43,810 nucleotides of DNA from an uncultured Erysipelotrichaceae bacterium (lineage in GTDB: Bacteria; Bacillota_I; Bacilli_A; Erysipelotrichales; Erysipelotrichaceae), in the NCBI GenBank assembly GCA_902786245.1, contig CADABS010000013.1, positions 1 to 43,810 of the forward strand, read 5' to 3'. The notes below the pieces were generated by a model that saw only the letters and a program-made list of their open reading frames with translations, searched no databases and had not been told where the DNA came from. The position numbers and the translations under genes were made by a program. The stretch's first letter is position 1, and each line of letters begins with the position of its first letter. This document shows positions 23,906 through 30,750 of this stretch, one piece after another.

Positions 23906-24373
23906 ATGACGGACTACAGAATTATGGGCGGTACAATCTACAGTACGGACAACAGACCGCTCGCTTCGATCAGAGGAGAGTTTTTTTCACAGGAAAAAAG
24001 ATCTATTCGGCAGCCGGTTCACTGGCGCTGAAGACAAATGTCATAGCAGAAGGAAATGATGAAAGTGTCCGCGGACACAGATATGTTGTCGAATCGCAGG
24101 ACAGCAGCGAAAAGATCATTGCCTGTCCGGAATATGCGGAAGACAGCGAGCCTGCTTCACATGGATGGGCATCCGTGCCGGCTGATCATGGAGAACAGCC
24201 AGAACTATGTCCTGGTCAATGAGAACGGAAGAGACCTGGTCCGGATCATCCGCCGCGGGCTGACCGGGGGCTGGAATGTCTCAGCCAGCGGACGTTTCCG
24301 TCCCGAGATGCTGTGCGGTCTGTTCGCACTGTGCCGCTATATGGAACAGGAAAATGAAATGATTCTTGTCTGA
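23906..24373 (+). pseudogene. Frameshifted small protein, possibly of tubby/LURP-one-like fold
   Basis: A coding sequence from ATG 23906 (MTDYRIMGGTIYSTDNRPL), with AAAGGGGAC upstream, breaks at a run of seven T (23981-23987) and stops at 24031. Sequence continuing in another frame (GKKIYSAAGSLALKTN, then VRGHRYVVESQDSSEKIIAC) runs to about 24160. It then returns to the first frame (HMDGHPCRLIMENSQNYVLV...) and ends at 24373. An eighth T would restore the first junction, and the second shift cancels it, giving one protein of about 155 residues. The alternation of short strands suggests a tubby C-terminal-like beta barrel; this is a weak inference. Confidence 0.6.
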
Positions 24374-24385
24374 CATGCATTGCGC

Positions 24386-24417
24386 TTGACTGTTCCCGTG
24401 AGGAACAGATTTACAAT
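24386..24417 (+). promoter_or_regulatory. merR-type promoter with 20-bp spacer
   Basis: TTGACT (24386-24391) and TACAAT (24412-24417) are separated by 20 bp, longer than the normal 17. Over-long spacers are the mark of promoters activated by MerR-family proteins, which untwist the DNA to realign the two elements. Confidence 0.75.
24390..24408. promoter_or_regulatory. MerR operator dyad
   Basis: CTGTTCC-CGTGA-GGAACAG is a perfect dyad with seven-base arms and lies in the spacer between the -35 and -10. It precedes the MerR gene by about 35 bases, so the regulator probably controls itself. Confidence 0.75.
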
Positions 24418-24442
24418 GGACACCACGGGGTAGTCAGGCGCG

Positions 24443-24781
24443 ATGAAAACAGTACACGAAGTATGCGAATCAACAGGTGTTACAAGAAAACGCCTGTTTT
24501 ACTATGACCGCATCGGTCTGCTCAAGCCGAGCCGCCGCGACGGTCCGCAGAAATCCAAGCTGTACAGCGAAAAAGCAGTGGAACAGCTGAAGCAGATCCT
24601 TGTGTACCAGGATGCCGGCCTGCGTCTTGCGGAGATCCGCGAGATCCTGACGGCGGATCATGACCGGCGTAGAGAAATCCTGGAAGATGTACTGGCCCGC
24701 CTCCATGTGGAACATGCCCGCAAAGAAGAAGAAATTAGGGCAGCAGAGTCGCTGCTGCGCGCATATGCGGGAAAAGAATGA
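24443..24781 (+). CDS. MerR family transcriptional regulator
   Basis: A 112-residue regulator with a MerR winged helix at residues 1-70 (TVHEVCESTGVTRKRLFYYDRIGLL, then KLYSEKAVEQLKQI) and a short coiled-coil dimerisation helix rich in Arg and Glu to the end. There is no C-terminal effector domain and no metal-binding cysteine cluster after the coil. It therefore looks like the short MerR class that senses through partners or has a minimal effector site. Upstream is a promoter with a 20-bp spacer holding a perfect dyad, consistent with autoregulation. A terminator follows at 24788-24814, so any other targets must lie elsewhere. Confidence 0.88.
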   Translation: MKTVHEVCESTGVTRKRLFYYDRIGLLKPSRRDGPQKSKLYSEKAVEQLKQILVYQDAGLRLAEIREILTADHDRRREILEDVLARLHVEHARKEEEIRAAESLLRAYAGKE

Positions 24782-24787
24782 CACATA

Positions 24788-24814
24788 ATGGGCTCTATGT
24801 CAGAGTCCATTTTT
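24788..24814 (+). terminator. Terminator after the MerR gene
   Basis: ATGGGCTCT (24788-24796) pairs with AGAGTCCAT (24802-24810) around ATGTC, with one mismatch or wobble, and is followed by TTTT. Confidence 0.65.
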
Positions 24815-24827
24815 ATCATGCGTGAAT

Positions 24828-24833
24828 TATAAT
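24828..24833 (+). promoter_or_regulatory. -10 element for the HD-domain gene
   Basis: TATAAT lies 25 bases before ATG 24859. An ATG at 24832 overlaps this element and so cannot be the translated start of this transcript. No convincing -35 is visible. Confidence 0.5.
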
Positions 24834-24858
24834 GAACACGGAAACCGGAGGTGAACCG

Positions 24859-25440
24859 ATGCACATAGTGGAAAGAGCGTTGATCTTTGCGGCAGAAGCG
24901 CATCAGGGGGCATTCAGGAAACAGACGACAATACCGTATATTCTCCATCCGGCGGAAGTGTGCGCGATCGCAACGACGATGACGCAGGATCCTGAGATCC
25001 TGGCGGCGGCACTCCTGCATGATGTGGCAGAAGACACAGAGTATTCACTGGAAGATATCCGCCGTATCTTCGGCAGCCGGATCGCTGATCTCGTCGAAGC
25101 GGATACGGAAAAAAGCTATCCGGATCAGAAGAAATCAAAGACATGGCAGAAACGGAAGGAAGATTCGCTCGCGGTACTGAAGGACAGCAGCGATATCGCC
25201 GTCAAGATTCTCTGGCTTTCCGATAAGCTTTCGAGTCTGCGCGGCATCTATGCAAGATATGTCGAAGTCGGCGATGCGGTATGGAAGTCGTTCAACCAGC
25301 AGAATCCGGAAAAGCAGTACTGGTATTACAGTACGGTTCTGAAATATGTCAGCGTACTGAAGGAATATCCGGTCTATGACGAATACCGGACGCTGCTGCG
25401 CAGAATATTCCGCAGCAAACAGGCAGAGGGAAGCAAATGA
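24859..25440 (+). CDS. HD-domain protein, small alarmone hydrolase-like
   Basis: A 193-residue single-domain HD phosphohydrolase similar in layout to the hydrolase half of RelA/SpoT. The opening ALIFAAEAHQGAFRK and YILHPAEVCAI provide the first His. ALLHDVAEDTEYSLEDI provides the HD pair and ED motif, and a later KILWLSDKLSSLRG provides the distal Asp. Free-standing proteins of this type (MESH1-like) hydrolyse (p)ppGpp. I infer the same substrate, but other nucleotides are possible. The start is fixed by GGAGGTGA just upstream. Transcription has its own -10 and its own terminator, so it is a single-gene unit despite sitting behind the MerR gene. Confidence 0.83.
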   Translation: MHIVERALIFAAEAHQGAFRKQTTIPYILHPAEVCAIATTMTQDPEILAAALLHDVAEDTEYSLEDIRRIFGSRIADLVEADTEKSYPDQKKSKTWQKRKEDSLAVLKDSSDIAVKILWLSDKLSSLRGIYARYVEVGDAVWKSFNQQNPEKQYWYYSTVLKYVSVLKEYPVYDEYRTLLRRIFRSKQAEGSK

Positions 25441-25465
25441 CATCAGCACGGTCAGTGTAAAAGAT

Positions 25466-25497
25466 GCGGGGAACCGGAAGGATTCCCTGCTTTTTTT
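25466..25497 (+). terminator. Terminator after the HD-domain gene
   Basis: GCGGGGAA and TTCCCTGC pair (one G-T) with a nine-base loop and run into seven T. Confidence 0.75.
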
Positions 25498-25521
25498 GCA
25501 CTATACGCATTGCATTGTTGG

Positions 25522-25527
25522 TACAAT
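25522..25527 (+). promoter_or_regulatory. -10 element for the flavodiiron gene
   Basis: TACAAT lies 38 bases before ATG 25566. Upstream TTGCAC has a 20-bp spacer, so the -35 is uncertain. Confidence 0.45.
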
Positions 25528-25565
25528 AGAGGTAACGGATTGTTTGCTTCAAGGAGGTTAATAGC

Positions 25566-27563
25566 ATGCATTGTACAAGACAGGTTTTAAGCGACTTGAT
25601 TTATGTCGGCGCAGATGACCGGAGACTGACATGCTTTGAAGGCGTATACGGTGTTCCGGAGGGAGTTTCCTACAACTCCTATCTGCTGCTGGATGAAAAG
25701 ACGGTACTGTTCGATACCGTGGACAAAGCAGTCGCGCATACTTTTTTCGATAATGTCAGATATGCCCTGAACGGCAGAAATCTGGATTATCTGGTCATTC
25801 ATCATATGGAGCCGGACCATGCGGCGACGATCGAAGATCTGATCTACCGCTGCCCGGAAACGCAGATCATCTGCAATTCCAAGATCAAAACGATGCTGGC
25901 ACAGTTCTTTGACTATGACATGAGCGGCCGCATCATCGAAGTGAAAGAAGGGGATACCTTCAGCACCGGAAAACATGAACTGACATTTATCAATGCGCCG
26001 ATGGTGCACTGGCCGGAAGTCATGATGACCTATGACAAGACGGCAAAGATCCTGTTTACGGCAGATGCTTTCGGTGTATTCGGAGCGCTGAACGGCAGAC
26101 TCTTTGCGGATGAAGTCGACTTCATGCATGACTGGCTGGATGAAGCGAGAAGATACTATACCAATATCGTCGGCAAATACGGTCCGCAGGTACAGATGGT
26201 TCTGAAAAAGGCGGCGGCGCTGGATATTGCGTATGTCTGCCCGCTCCACGGCTTTGTCTGGCGCAGCCACTTCGGCGATTTCCTCGACAAATACAATAAA
26301 TGGAGCACCTATGAGCCGGAAGTCAAAGGCGTATGTCTGGCGTATGCATCGGTCTACGGGCATACCGAAAACATGGCCAATATCCTGGCGGCGAAGCTGT
26401 CCGAACGCGGTGTTCCGGTCGAGATGTTCGATACATCGGTCATTCCGGCCAGCTATATCGTATCCAGCGCATTCAGGAACAGCCATCTCGTGTTTGCGGC
26501 AACGACATACAACGCCGGTGTATTTGTGACGATGGAGAACCTGCTCCACGATATCGCGGCACATAATCTGAAGAACAGAAAGGTGGCGCTGCTGGAAAAC
26601 GGCAGCTGGGGTCCGACCGCCGCAAAGGTCATGAAGGAAATCCTCTCGCCGCTGGCCGGTACGGAATTCATCGGCGACACGATTACGATCCGTTCCTCCA
26701 TGAAAGAAGGAACAAACGAATCGCTGGATGCACTGGCAGATTTGATTGCTTCCCAGATCGTCGTACAGAAGCCCGTGACCGCTGCAGAGCCGGTGACACA
26801 GGCAGTTGTCGAGCCGACCGCATTCTTCAAATTCAGCTACGGCGTCGAGATCCTGACGGCACAGGAAGACGGGAAAGACTATGGCTGTGTCATCAACAGC
26901 GCAATGCAGGTATCGGAAGGCGAATACAAGAAAGTCGCTGTATCCGTGATCAATGCGAACCATACCTGCGATGTCATCAAGCGTACGGGACGGTTCAATG
27001 TATCGGTTCTGAGTGAAGATGCACCGTTTGCTCTGTTTGAGCAGTTCGGCTTCCAGTCCGGCAGGGATGTCGATAAATTCCGGGATGTTACCTATACGGA
27101 ACGTCTCAGCAACGGCATCCGCTACATACCTGTCTATACGAATGCGGCATTTGCCTGCGATGTCATCGAGTCGATCGATCTGGGCAAGTCGACGCTGTTT
27201 ATCGCCAATGTCATGGAGGCAAAAGAAATCTCTTCGGCACCGAGCTGCACATATGCCTATTACCATGCCCATATCAAGCCGAAGAAGAAGCCGGAAACGG
27301 AACAGAAGGAAGGCTACAGATGCACGGTCTGCGGCTACTTCTATGAAGGAAGCGAGCTGCCGGAAGACTATGTCTGCCCGCTGTGCAAGCACGGACCGGA
27401 TGCGTTTGAATATGTACCGGCGGTAACAGTAAAGAAAAAGAAGGGATTCATCTGCCGGATCTGCGGATACTTTGAACCGTTTGAAGGCGATGAACTGCCG
27501 GAGGACTACACATGTCCGATCTGCAAGCACGGCAGAGATGATTTTGAACCTGCAGAAATGTAA
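25566..27563 (+). CDS. Flavodiiron protein with flavin reductase and two short rubredoxin domains
   Basis: A 665-residue protein. The N-terminal MBL-like diiron domain (1-250) has the full ligand set: H80-x-E82-x-D84-H85, H148, D167 and H228. A flavodoxin domain (about 255-395) follows. A flavin reductase-like FMN-binding domain (about 425-575) and two tandem rubredoxin-type domains (about 588-620 and 628-663) follow. Each has CxxCGY, then LPEDYxCPxCKHG, with a shorter gap between the cysteine pairs than classical rubredoxin. Flavodiiron proteins reduce O2 to water or NO to N2O in anaerobes. The added domains let one chain carry electrons from NAD(P)H or a reductase to the diiron site. AAGGAGG lies ten bases before the start. 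The Gln-rich gene follows after 17 bases. Confidence 0.93.
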   Translation: MHCTRQVLSDLIYVGADDRRLTCFEGVYGVPEGVSYNSYLLLDEKTVLFDTVDKAVAHTFFDNVRYALNGRNLDYLVIHHMEPDHAATIEDLIYRCPETQIICNSKIKTMLAQFFDYDMSGRIIEVKEGDTFSTGKHELTFINAPMVHWPEVMMTYDKTAKILFTADAFGVFGALNGRLFADEVDFMHDWLDEARRYYTNIVGKYGPQVQMVLKKAAALDIAYVCPLHGFVWRSHFGDFLDKYNKWSTYEPEVKGVCLAYASVYGHTENMANILAAKLSERGVPVEMFDTSVIPASYIVSSAFRNSHLVFAATTYNAGVFVTMENLLHDIAAHNLKNRKVALLENGSWGPTAAKVMKEILSPLAGTEFIGDTITIRSSMKEGTNESLDALADLIASQIVVQKPVTAAEPVTQAVVEPTAFFKFSYGVEILTAQEDGKDYGCVINSAMQVSEGEYKKVAVSVINANHTCDVIKRTGRFNVSVLSEDAPFALFEQFGFQSGRDVDKFRDVTYTERLSNGIRYIPVYTNAAFACDVIESIDLGKSTLFIANVMEAKEISSAPSCTYAYYHAHIKPKKKPETEQKEGYRCTVCGYFYEGSELPEDYVCPLCKHGPDAFEYVPAVTVKKKKGFICRICGYFEPFEGDELPEDYTCPICKHGRDDFEPAEM

Positions 27564-27580
27564 AAGGAAAGAGGAAGACG

Positions 27581-28495
27581 ATGGAAAAGAAATATGTTGA
27601 TCAGGTTTTTGACACATTCACCGAAAATCCGCAGAAACTGAATGAAATGCTCAAAGGCGATGACAGACAGGTCATCCGCGGCATCCTCAAGGATACGGAT
27701 ATCACCGACCAGGAAATCGATGAAGTTACAAAAGAAGTCGAGCAGAATGCGGTCATGCGTCTGTACCAGGGCGCCGGCGGCGGGATCGATGCGGGTCAGC
27801 TGATGGATATGACCGGCGGATTCACACCGGAAAGAGCAAAGGGCAAGGGCTCCGGCATCGCGGCACTGCTGGACGGCAAGTTCGATATCAATGATATTCT
27901 CGCACTGGCATCTCTGATGGGAGCGGGTTCTTCCCAGCAGCAGACCCAGAATACTTCTTCCTCTCTGCTCGGCAGTCTGTTCGGCATGGGCGGCAGTTCC
28001 CAGCCCCAGCCGCAGGCGCAGCAGAACAGCATGAATTCTCTGCTTTCGGCACTGCTCGGAGGCGGTCAGCCGCAGGTACAGCAGCAGCCGCAGAATACAC
28101 AGAGTTCTCTGTTCTCGGCACTGTTCGGCACACCCCAGCAGCCCCAGCAGGTACAGCAGCCCCAGGCCCAGGCAGTGGATATCAATGCACTGCTTTCCCA
28201 GCTGATGGCGCAGCAGAATGCCCAGCCGCAGCAGACCCAGCAGACCCAGCAGGTCCAGCAGACGCAGCCGGGCGGACTGAACAGCCTTCTCGGTTCTCTG
28301 CTTTCCGGCGGAACTGCTTCTTCGGGCTCGCAGATGTTCACCGAGTCCTCCACACCGCCGTCCCCGCAGGTAACTACCAACAGCACCACATTCAACAATC
28401 TGCTCAACGGTACAGCCCAGGCGACCAATTCCAACGGAACGGTCAACCTGAATTCGCTGTTCGGCGTTCTCAACGATCTGATGGGCAAGAAATAA
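27581..28495 (+). CDS. Gln-rich low-complexity protein with repeated Leu-Leu motifs
   Basis: A 304-residue protein I do not recognise. Residues 1-110 are an ordered-looking helical head (YVDQVFDTF, then MLKGDDRQVIRGILK). From about 118 on it is rich in Gln, Pro, Ser, Asn and Gly. Within it a short hydrophobic motif of the form [SN]-[LA]-[LF]-x-x-L recurs at about 127, 152, 176, 202, 234, 272 and 291 (SSLLGSLFG, NSLLSALLGG, SSLFSALFG, NALLSQLM, NSLLGSLL, NNLLNG, NSLFGVL). No signal peptide or membrane segment is seen. It may assemble or condense; the sticker-and-spacer layout suggests this. It is 17 bases after the flavodiiron gene, with AGAGGAAG upstream, so it is probably co-transcribed. Confidence 0.78.
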   Translation: MEKKYVDQVFDTFTENPQKLNEMLKGDDRQVIRGILKDTDITDQEIDEVTKEVEQNAVMRLYQGAGGGIDAGQLMDMTGGFTPERAKGKGSGIAALLDGKFDINDILALASLMGAGSSQQQTQNTSSSLLGSLFGMGGSSQPQPQAQQNSMNSLLSALLGGGQPQVQQQPQNTQSSLFSALFGTPQQPQQVQQPQAQAVDINALLSQLMAQQNAQPQQTQQTQQVQQTQPGGLNSLLGSLLSGGTASSGSQMFTESSTPPSPQVTTNSTTFNNLLNGTAQATNSNGTVNLNSLFGVLNDLMGKK

Positions 28496-28502
28496 AAACG
28501 TA

Positions 28503-28530
28503 TTGAAAGCGGCGGAAGTTGTGATATAAC
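28503..28530 (+). promoter_or_regulatory. Promoter for the YdbC-like gene
   Basis: TTGAAA (28503-28508) and TATAAC (28525-28530) with a 16-bp spacer and a TG just before the -10. It is one of the clearest promoters in the window and lies 25 bases before ATG 28555. Confidence 0.7.
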
Positions 28531-28554
28531 TTTGTACTGCAGAGAGGAACTATA

Positions 28555-28809
28555 ATGCCAAGAGAGTTTAAATACGATGTAGTTGAAGAAATCGCAACAC
28601 TGAGCTGCAGAGAAGCGAGCACCGGTACGATTTACAGCAAGGAAATCAACCTGATCTCCTATAACGATGCACAGCCTGTGTATGACATCCGCAACTGGAC
28701 AGAAACAGCCAATGATGAGATCCGCATGGGCAAGGGCATTACACTGAATCTGGAAGAGCTGAAAGAACTGAAAAAAGCTCTGGACCGGATGGAAGCGCTG
28801 AAAGACTGA
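28555..28809 (+). CDS. YdbC/PC4-like single-strand DNA-binding family protein
   Basis: An 84-residue protein matching the PC4/YdbC family of small bacterial homologs of the eukaryotic PC4 coactivator. The strand pattern at the start (FKYDVVEEIATLS), the KEINLISYNDAQPVYDIRNW core and the MGKGITLNLEELKELKKAL C-terminal helix are all family features. YdbC of Lactococcus binds single-stranded DNA as a dimer. It has its own promoter and terminator. The role in the cell is not known; single-strand nucleic acid binding is inferred from the family. Confidence 0.85.
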   Translation: MPREFKYDVVEEIATLSCREASTGTIYSKEINLISYNDAQPVYDIRNWTETANDEIRMGKGITLNLEELKELKKALDRMEALKD

Positions 28810-28823
28810 TGCATGTTCAAAAG

Positions 28824-28859
28824 ACCGGCACGGGAAAGATTCCCGCAGCCGGTTTTTTT
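28824..28859 (+). terminator. Strong terminator after the YdbC-like gene
   Basis: ACCGGC-A-CGGGAA pairs with TTCCCG-CA-GCCGGT around AGA, followed by seven T. Confidence 0.88.
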
Positions 28860-28946
28860 CATCGGCGGAAAACGGCTTCTGCGTCCTTTTTCTGTTATTA
28901 TGGGACGGATTTTCTGTCTGAAATTCCGTCATAAACGCACAGTTTC

Positions 28947-28955
28947 TGCTATGAT
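28947..28955 (+). promoter_or_regulatory. Extended -10 promoter for sepF
   Basis: TGCTATGAT lies about 28 bases before ATG 28983. No good -35 is seen. Confidence 0.5.
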
Positions 28956-28982
28956 TAATATAACCGAATCGAGGTGACCAGA

Positions 28983-29318
28983 ATGAACATTAAAGAATTC
29001 TTTGCCGGTGAAGATACAGAAAATACATACGAGGCACCGGCGACAAGGACAGCAGCGCCCGGCGATACAAGGATTTCACTGTATGAGCCGCGGACATTCG
29101 ATGAAGCGACCGAAATCGCGGAGAAGATCAAAAGAGGAAACGTGGCCGCAATCAATCTGCACCGCCTTTCCAAGGACTTCGCGCAGCGGACGATCGATTT
29201 TCTGACCGGTGTTGTCTATGCCCTGGACGGCAGAATCGAAAAAGTCGGACATAATCTGATCCTGTGCATGCCGAATTCGGTACAGCTGAGCGGCCAGATC
29301 GACATGAATGCGGATTGA
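28983..29318 (+). CDS. sepF: Cell division protein SepF
   Basis: A 111-residue SepF, the membrane anchor and bundler of FtsZ in Gram-positive bacteria. The core (about 30-105) is clear: EPRTFDEATEIAEKIKRGNVAAINLHRL, then RTIDFLTGVVYALDGRIEKVGHNLILCMP. The N-terminal linker is short, making it smaller than the 150-residue Bacillus protein; the first residues MNIKEFFAG could be the membrane-binding helix. GAGGTGA lies five bases before the ATG. It is not beside the usual yggS/ylmG neighbours here. The next gene starts ten bases after its stop, suggesting a short operon. Confidence 0.88.
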   Translation: MNIKEFFAGEDTENTYEAPATRTAAPGDTRISLYEPRTFDEATEIAEKIKRGNVAAINLHRLSKDFAQRTIDFLTGVVYALDGRIEKVGHNLILCMPNSVQLSGQIDMNAD

Positions 29319-29328
29319 GGAACGGTTC

Positions 29329-29823
29329 ATGAATACAACAGTTATCTACAAATGCGCGCGTACCGATCTGATCGAATGCGTTACTTTTCAGGACGGCAAG
29401 GTGCAGTGCCGTACGTATATGGCCAGAACACCTTCGGCTTCCGCCTATATCGATACAGCCAATATTCATCTCAGCAGCGCCTATGATGCGGAACAGACGC
29501 TGATTCCCGGCGTGACAAAGAGAGTCATCCGCTATGCCGGGCGCGATCTGGAATTCGGAGCGATCCGGATGAACGATGATGATACCTATTCATTCCTTTT
29601 CCGCGATGAGGAAATCACGGTCGTACCGCTGGACAAACGTTCTTTCGCTTTCCGCAAAGATGATGAGACACTGGCGACGATCGCCCGTTTCCGCAGCAGC
29701 GAATCGGTCAGCGATGACCAGTACCGGTATGATCCGGTCTATCAGGTAACTTATACGGATACGATCAGCCAGCAGGCACTGATCCTGGTGCTGTCGTTCC
29801 CGATGCTTTATTTCGGATTCTGA
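29329..29823 (+). CDS. Protein of unknown function, beta-rich
   Basis: A 164-residue protein I do not recognise. It is made of short alternating hydrophobic strands (TTVIYKCA, IECVTFQDG, KVQCRTYMA, KRVIRYAGRDLEFGAI, YSFLFRDEEITVVPL, RSFAFRKDDETLATI) and ends in a hydrophobic helix (QQALILVLSFPMLYF). A beta barrel with a buried C-terminal helix is the tubby/LURP-one arrangement, so this fold is possible but not shown. GAGGAA is six bases upstream. It is ten bases after sepF, and a terminator follows at once (29825-29847), so the pair forms one transcript. Confidence 0.68.
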   Translation: MNTTVIYKCARTDLIECVTFQDGKVQCRTYMARTPSASAYIDTANIHLSSAYDAEQTLIPGVTKRVIRYAGRDLEFGAIRMNDDDTYSFLFRDEEITVVPLDKRSFAFRKDDETLATIARFRSSESVSDDQYRYDPVYQVTYTDTISQQALILVLSFPMLYFGF

Positions 29824-29824
29824 G

Positions 29825-29847
29825 AATGTGCTGTTCAGCACATTTTT
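29825..29847 (+). terminator. Terminator after the sepF pair
   Basis: ATGTGCTG and CAGCACAT are perfectly paired around TT and followed by TTTT. It starts two bases after the stop codon. Confidence 0.8.
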
Positions 29848-29868
29848 ACAAAGGAGATACCACCAGTT

Positions 29869-30183
29869 ATGACTGAGACAGAAGAAATCACAAGAGCTTC
29901 AGCGTCAAAGAAAAAAACAACCTCAAGCACCACAAAGAAGAAGACATCTTCCACAACTGCAAAGAAAAAGACATCTTCCTCTACTGCAAAAAAGAAAACT
30001 TCCGCCGCAAAGAAGAAGACATCCTCTTCAACAAGTCTCAAGCTGACGGCTGCGGAAAAGAAGCTTGTACAGGATTACCGCAAGTGCAATGCCCTGGAAA
30101 AGAAGATTATTGCGCTGCTTACGGAAAAGGCGGCCGGCGGCATTACCCGTCTGGATGGAATGGCAGATCTGCTGAATCAGTGA
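29869..30183 (+). CDS. Lys/Ser/Thr-repeat basic protein
   Basis: A 104-residue protein. Residues 12-56 form a tail of KKK blocks at 14, 23, 32, 41 and 48, each followed by a Thr/Ser/Ala stretch, a nine-residue period close to perfect for four units. The remainder (57-104) is a small folded helical domain (LTAAEKKLVQDYRKCNALEKKIIALLTEKAA). Such tails resemble eukaryotic histone H1-like and bacterial AlgP/Hc1 tails that bind DNA without sequence preference. Nucleic-acid binding is therefore an inference. AAAGGAG lies about ten bases upstream. The first residues are acidic (MTETEE). Confidence 0.75.
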   Translation: MTETEEITRASASKKKTTSSTTKKKTSSTTAKKKTSSSTAKKKTSAAKKKTSSSTSLKLTAAEKKLVQDYRKCNALEKKIIALLTEKAAGGITRLDGMADLLNQ

Positions 30184-30200
30184 TGAACGGCATGGAAACA

Positions 30201-30209
30201 TGCTATAAT
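30201..30209 (+). promoter_or_regulatory. Extended -10 promoter for the small membrane protein
   Basis: TGCTATAAT lies 22 bases before ATG 30232 and just after the stop of the preceding gene. The -35 is not evident. Confidence 0.6.
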
Positions 30210-30231
30210 CATTTCGTTTCGGGGAGGTACC

Positions 30232-30642
30232 ATGGGAATTTTTGTCAATCTGATCGGTCTGTGCATCGGCTGGGTCCTGGCGATTGCGGCTGCCGGTCAT
30301 ATCATGAAATGTCTGACGGAGTACAGACAGAATAAAAACAGTACAATGCTTGTTCATATCGCGCTGTGTGCAGCTGCGATGATCGTCTATATTGCATTGC
30401 TGAGACTGTATTCGGCCCAGGCGATGTTCTTTGCGATGGGCGGCATCGGCGGCGGTATCCTGATGGTTGCCGATCCGTTTGAGATGACGGAGAAACAGGC
30501 AAAGGAAATCGGCGAGAAGGCAGCCCGGGAAAAAGCGATCAAAGATCAGCAGGATGAGCAGAAACGAAGGGACAGCTTCGAGCAGAAAGAAAATGCCCGG
30601 ATCTATCACGAAGAAAAAGCAAAACTGAAACGGAAGAAATGA
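30232..30642 (+). CDS. Small membrane protein with charged coiled-coil tail
   Basis: A 136-residue protein. Three hydrophobic segments (about 5-25, 40-60 and 65-80) are followed by a strongly charged helical tail (about 82-136) rich in Lys, Glu, Gln and Arg with coiled-coil spacing. The glycine-rich FFAMGGIGGGILM segment is the last helix. I do not recognise the family. GGGGAGG lies just upstream. It has its own extended -10 and a terminator that begins in its stop codon, so it is a single-gene unit. Confidence 0.7.
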   Translation: MGIFVNLIGLCIGWVLAIAAAGHIMKCLTEYRQNKNSTMLVHIALCAAAMIVYIALLRLYSAQAMFFAMGGIGGGILMVADPFEMTEKQAKEIGEKAAREKAIKDQQDEQKRRDSFEQKENARIYHEEKAKLKRKK

Positions 30643-30668
30643 CGGTGTGAAAACTGTCATTTTGTTTT
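30638..30668 (+). terminator. Terminator overlapping the stop of the small membrane protein
   Basis: AATGACGGT (30638-30646) pairs with ACTGTCATT (30653-30661) with one G-T pair and is followed by TTTGTTTT. The stop codon TGA is part of the left arm. Confidence 0.65.
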
Positions 30669-30750
30669 ATTAATATTCCGTTAATTTATGAAGGCAGACG
30701 GAAAAAAACCTGTGCAGGTGATAAAATAGACAATAATCGGGGGTCATAAA

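Noticed and set aside
25587-27617. A 676-codon open frame on the minus strand opposite the flavodiiron gene
   Set aside because: It is the mirror of a highly biased coding frame on the plus strand. The translated product is Cys/Arg/Ile-rich with no recognisable domain, and the plus-strand gene has complete domains and a good ribosome site.
28060-28270. CAGCAGCCCCAG-rich stretch as a microsatellite
   Set aside because: The codons for Gln and Pro are mixed and the frame is kept throughout; no exact unit repeats enough to be a microsatellite.
29869-30060. AAGAAAAAGACATC-type repeats as a CRISPR array
   Set aside because: The repeats are short, in frame, without unique spacers of equal length, and encode the KKK tail of a protein.
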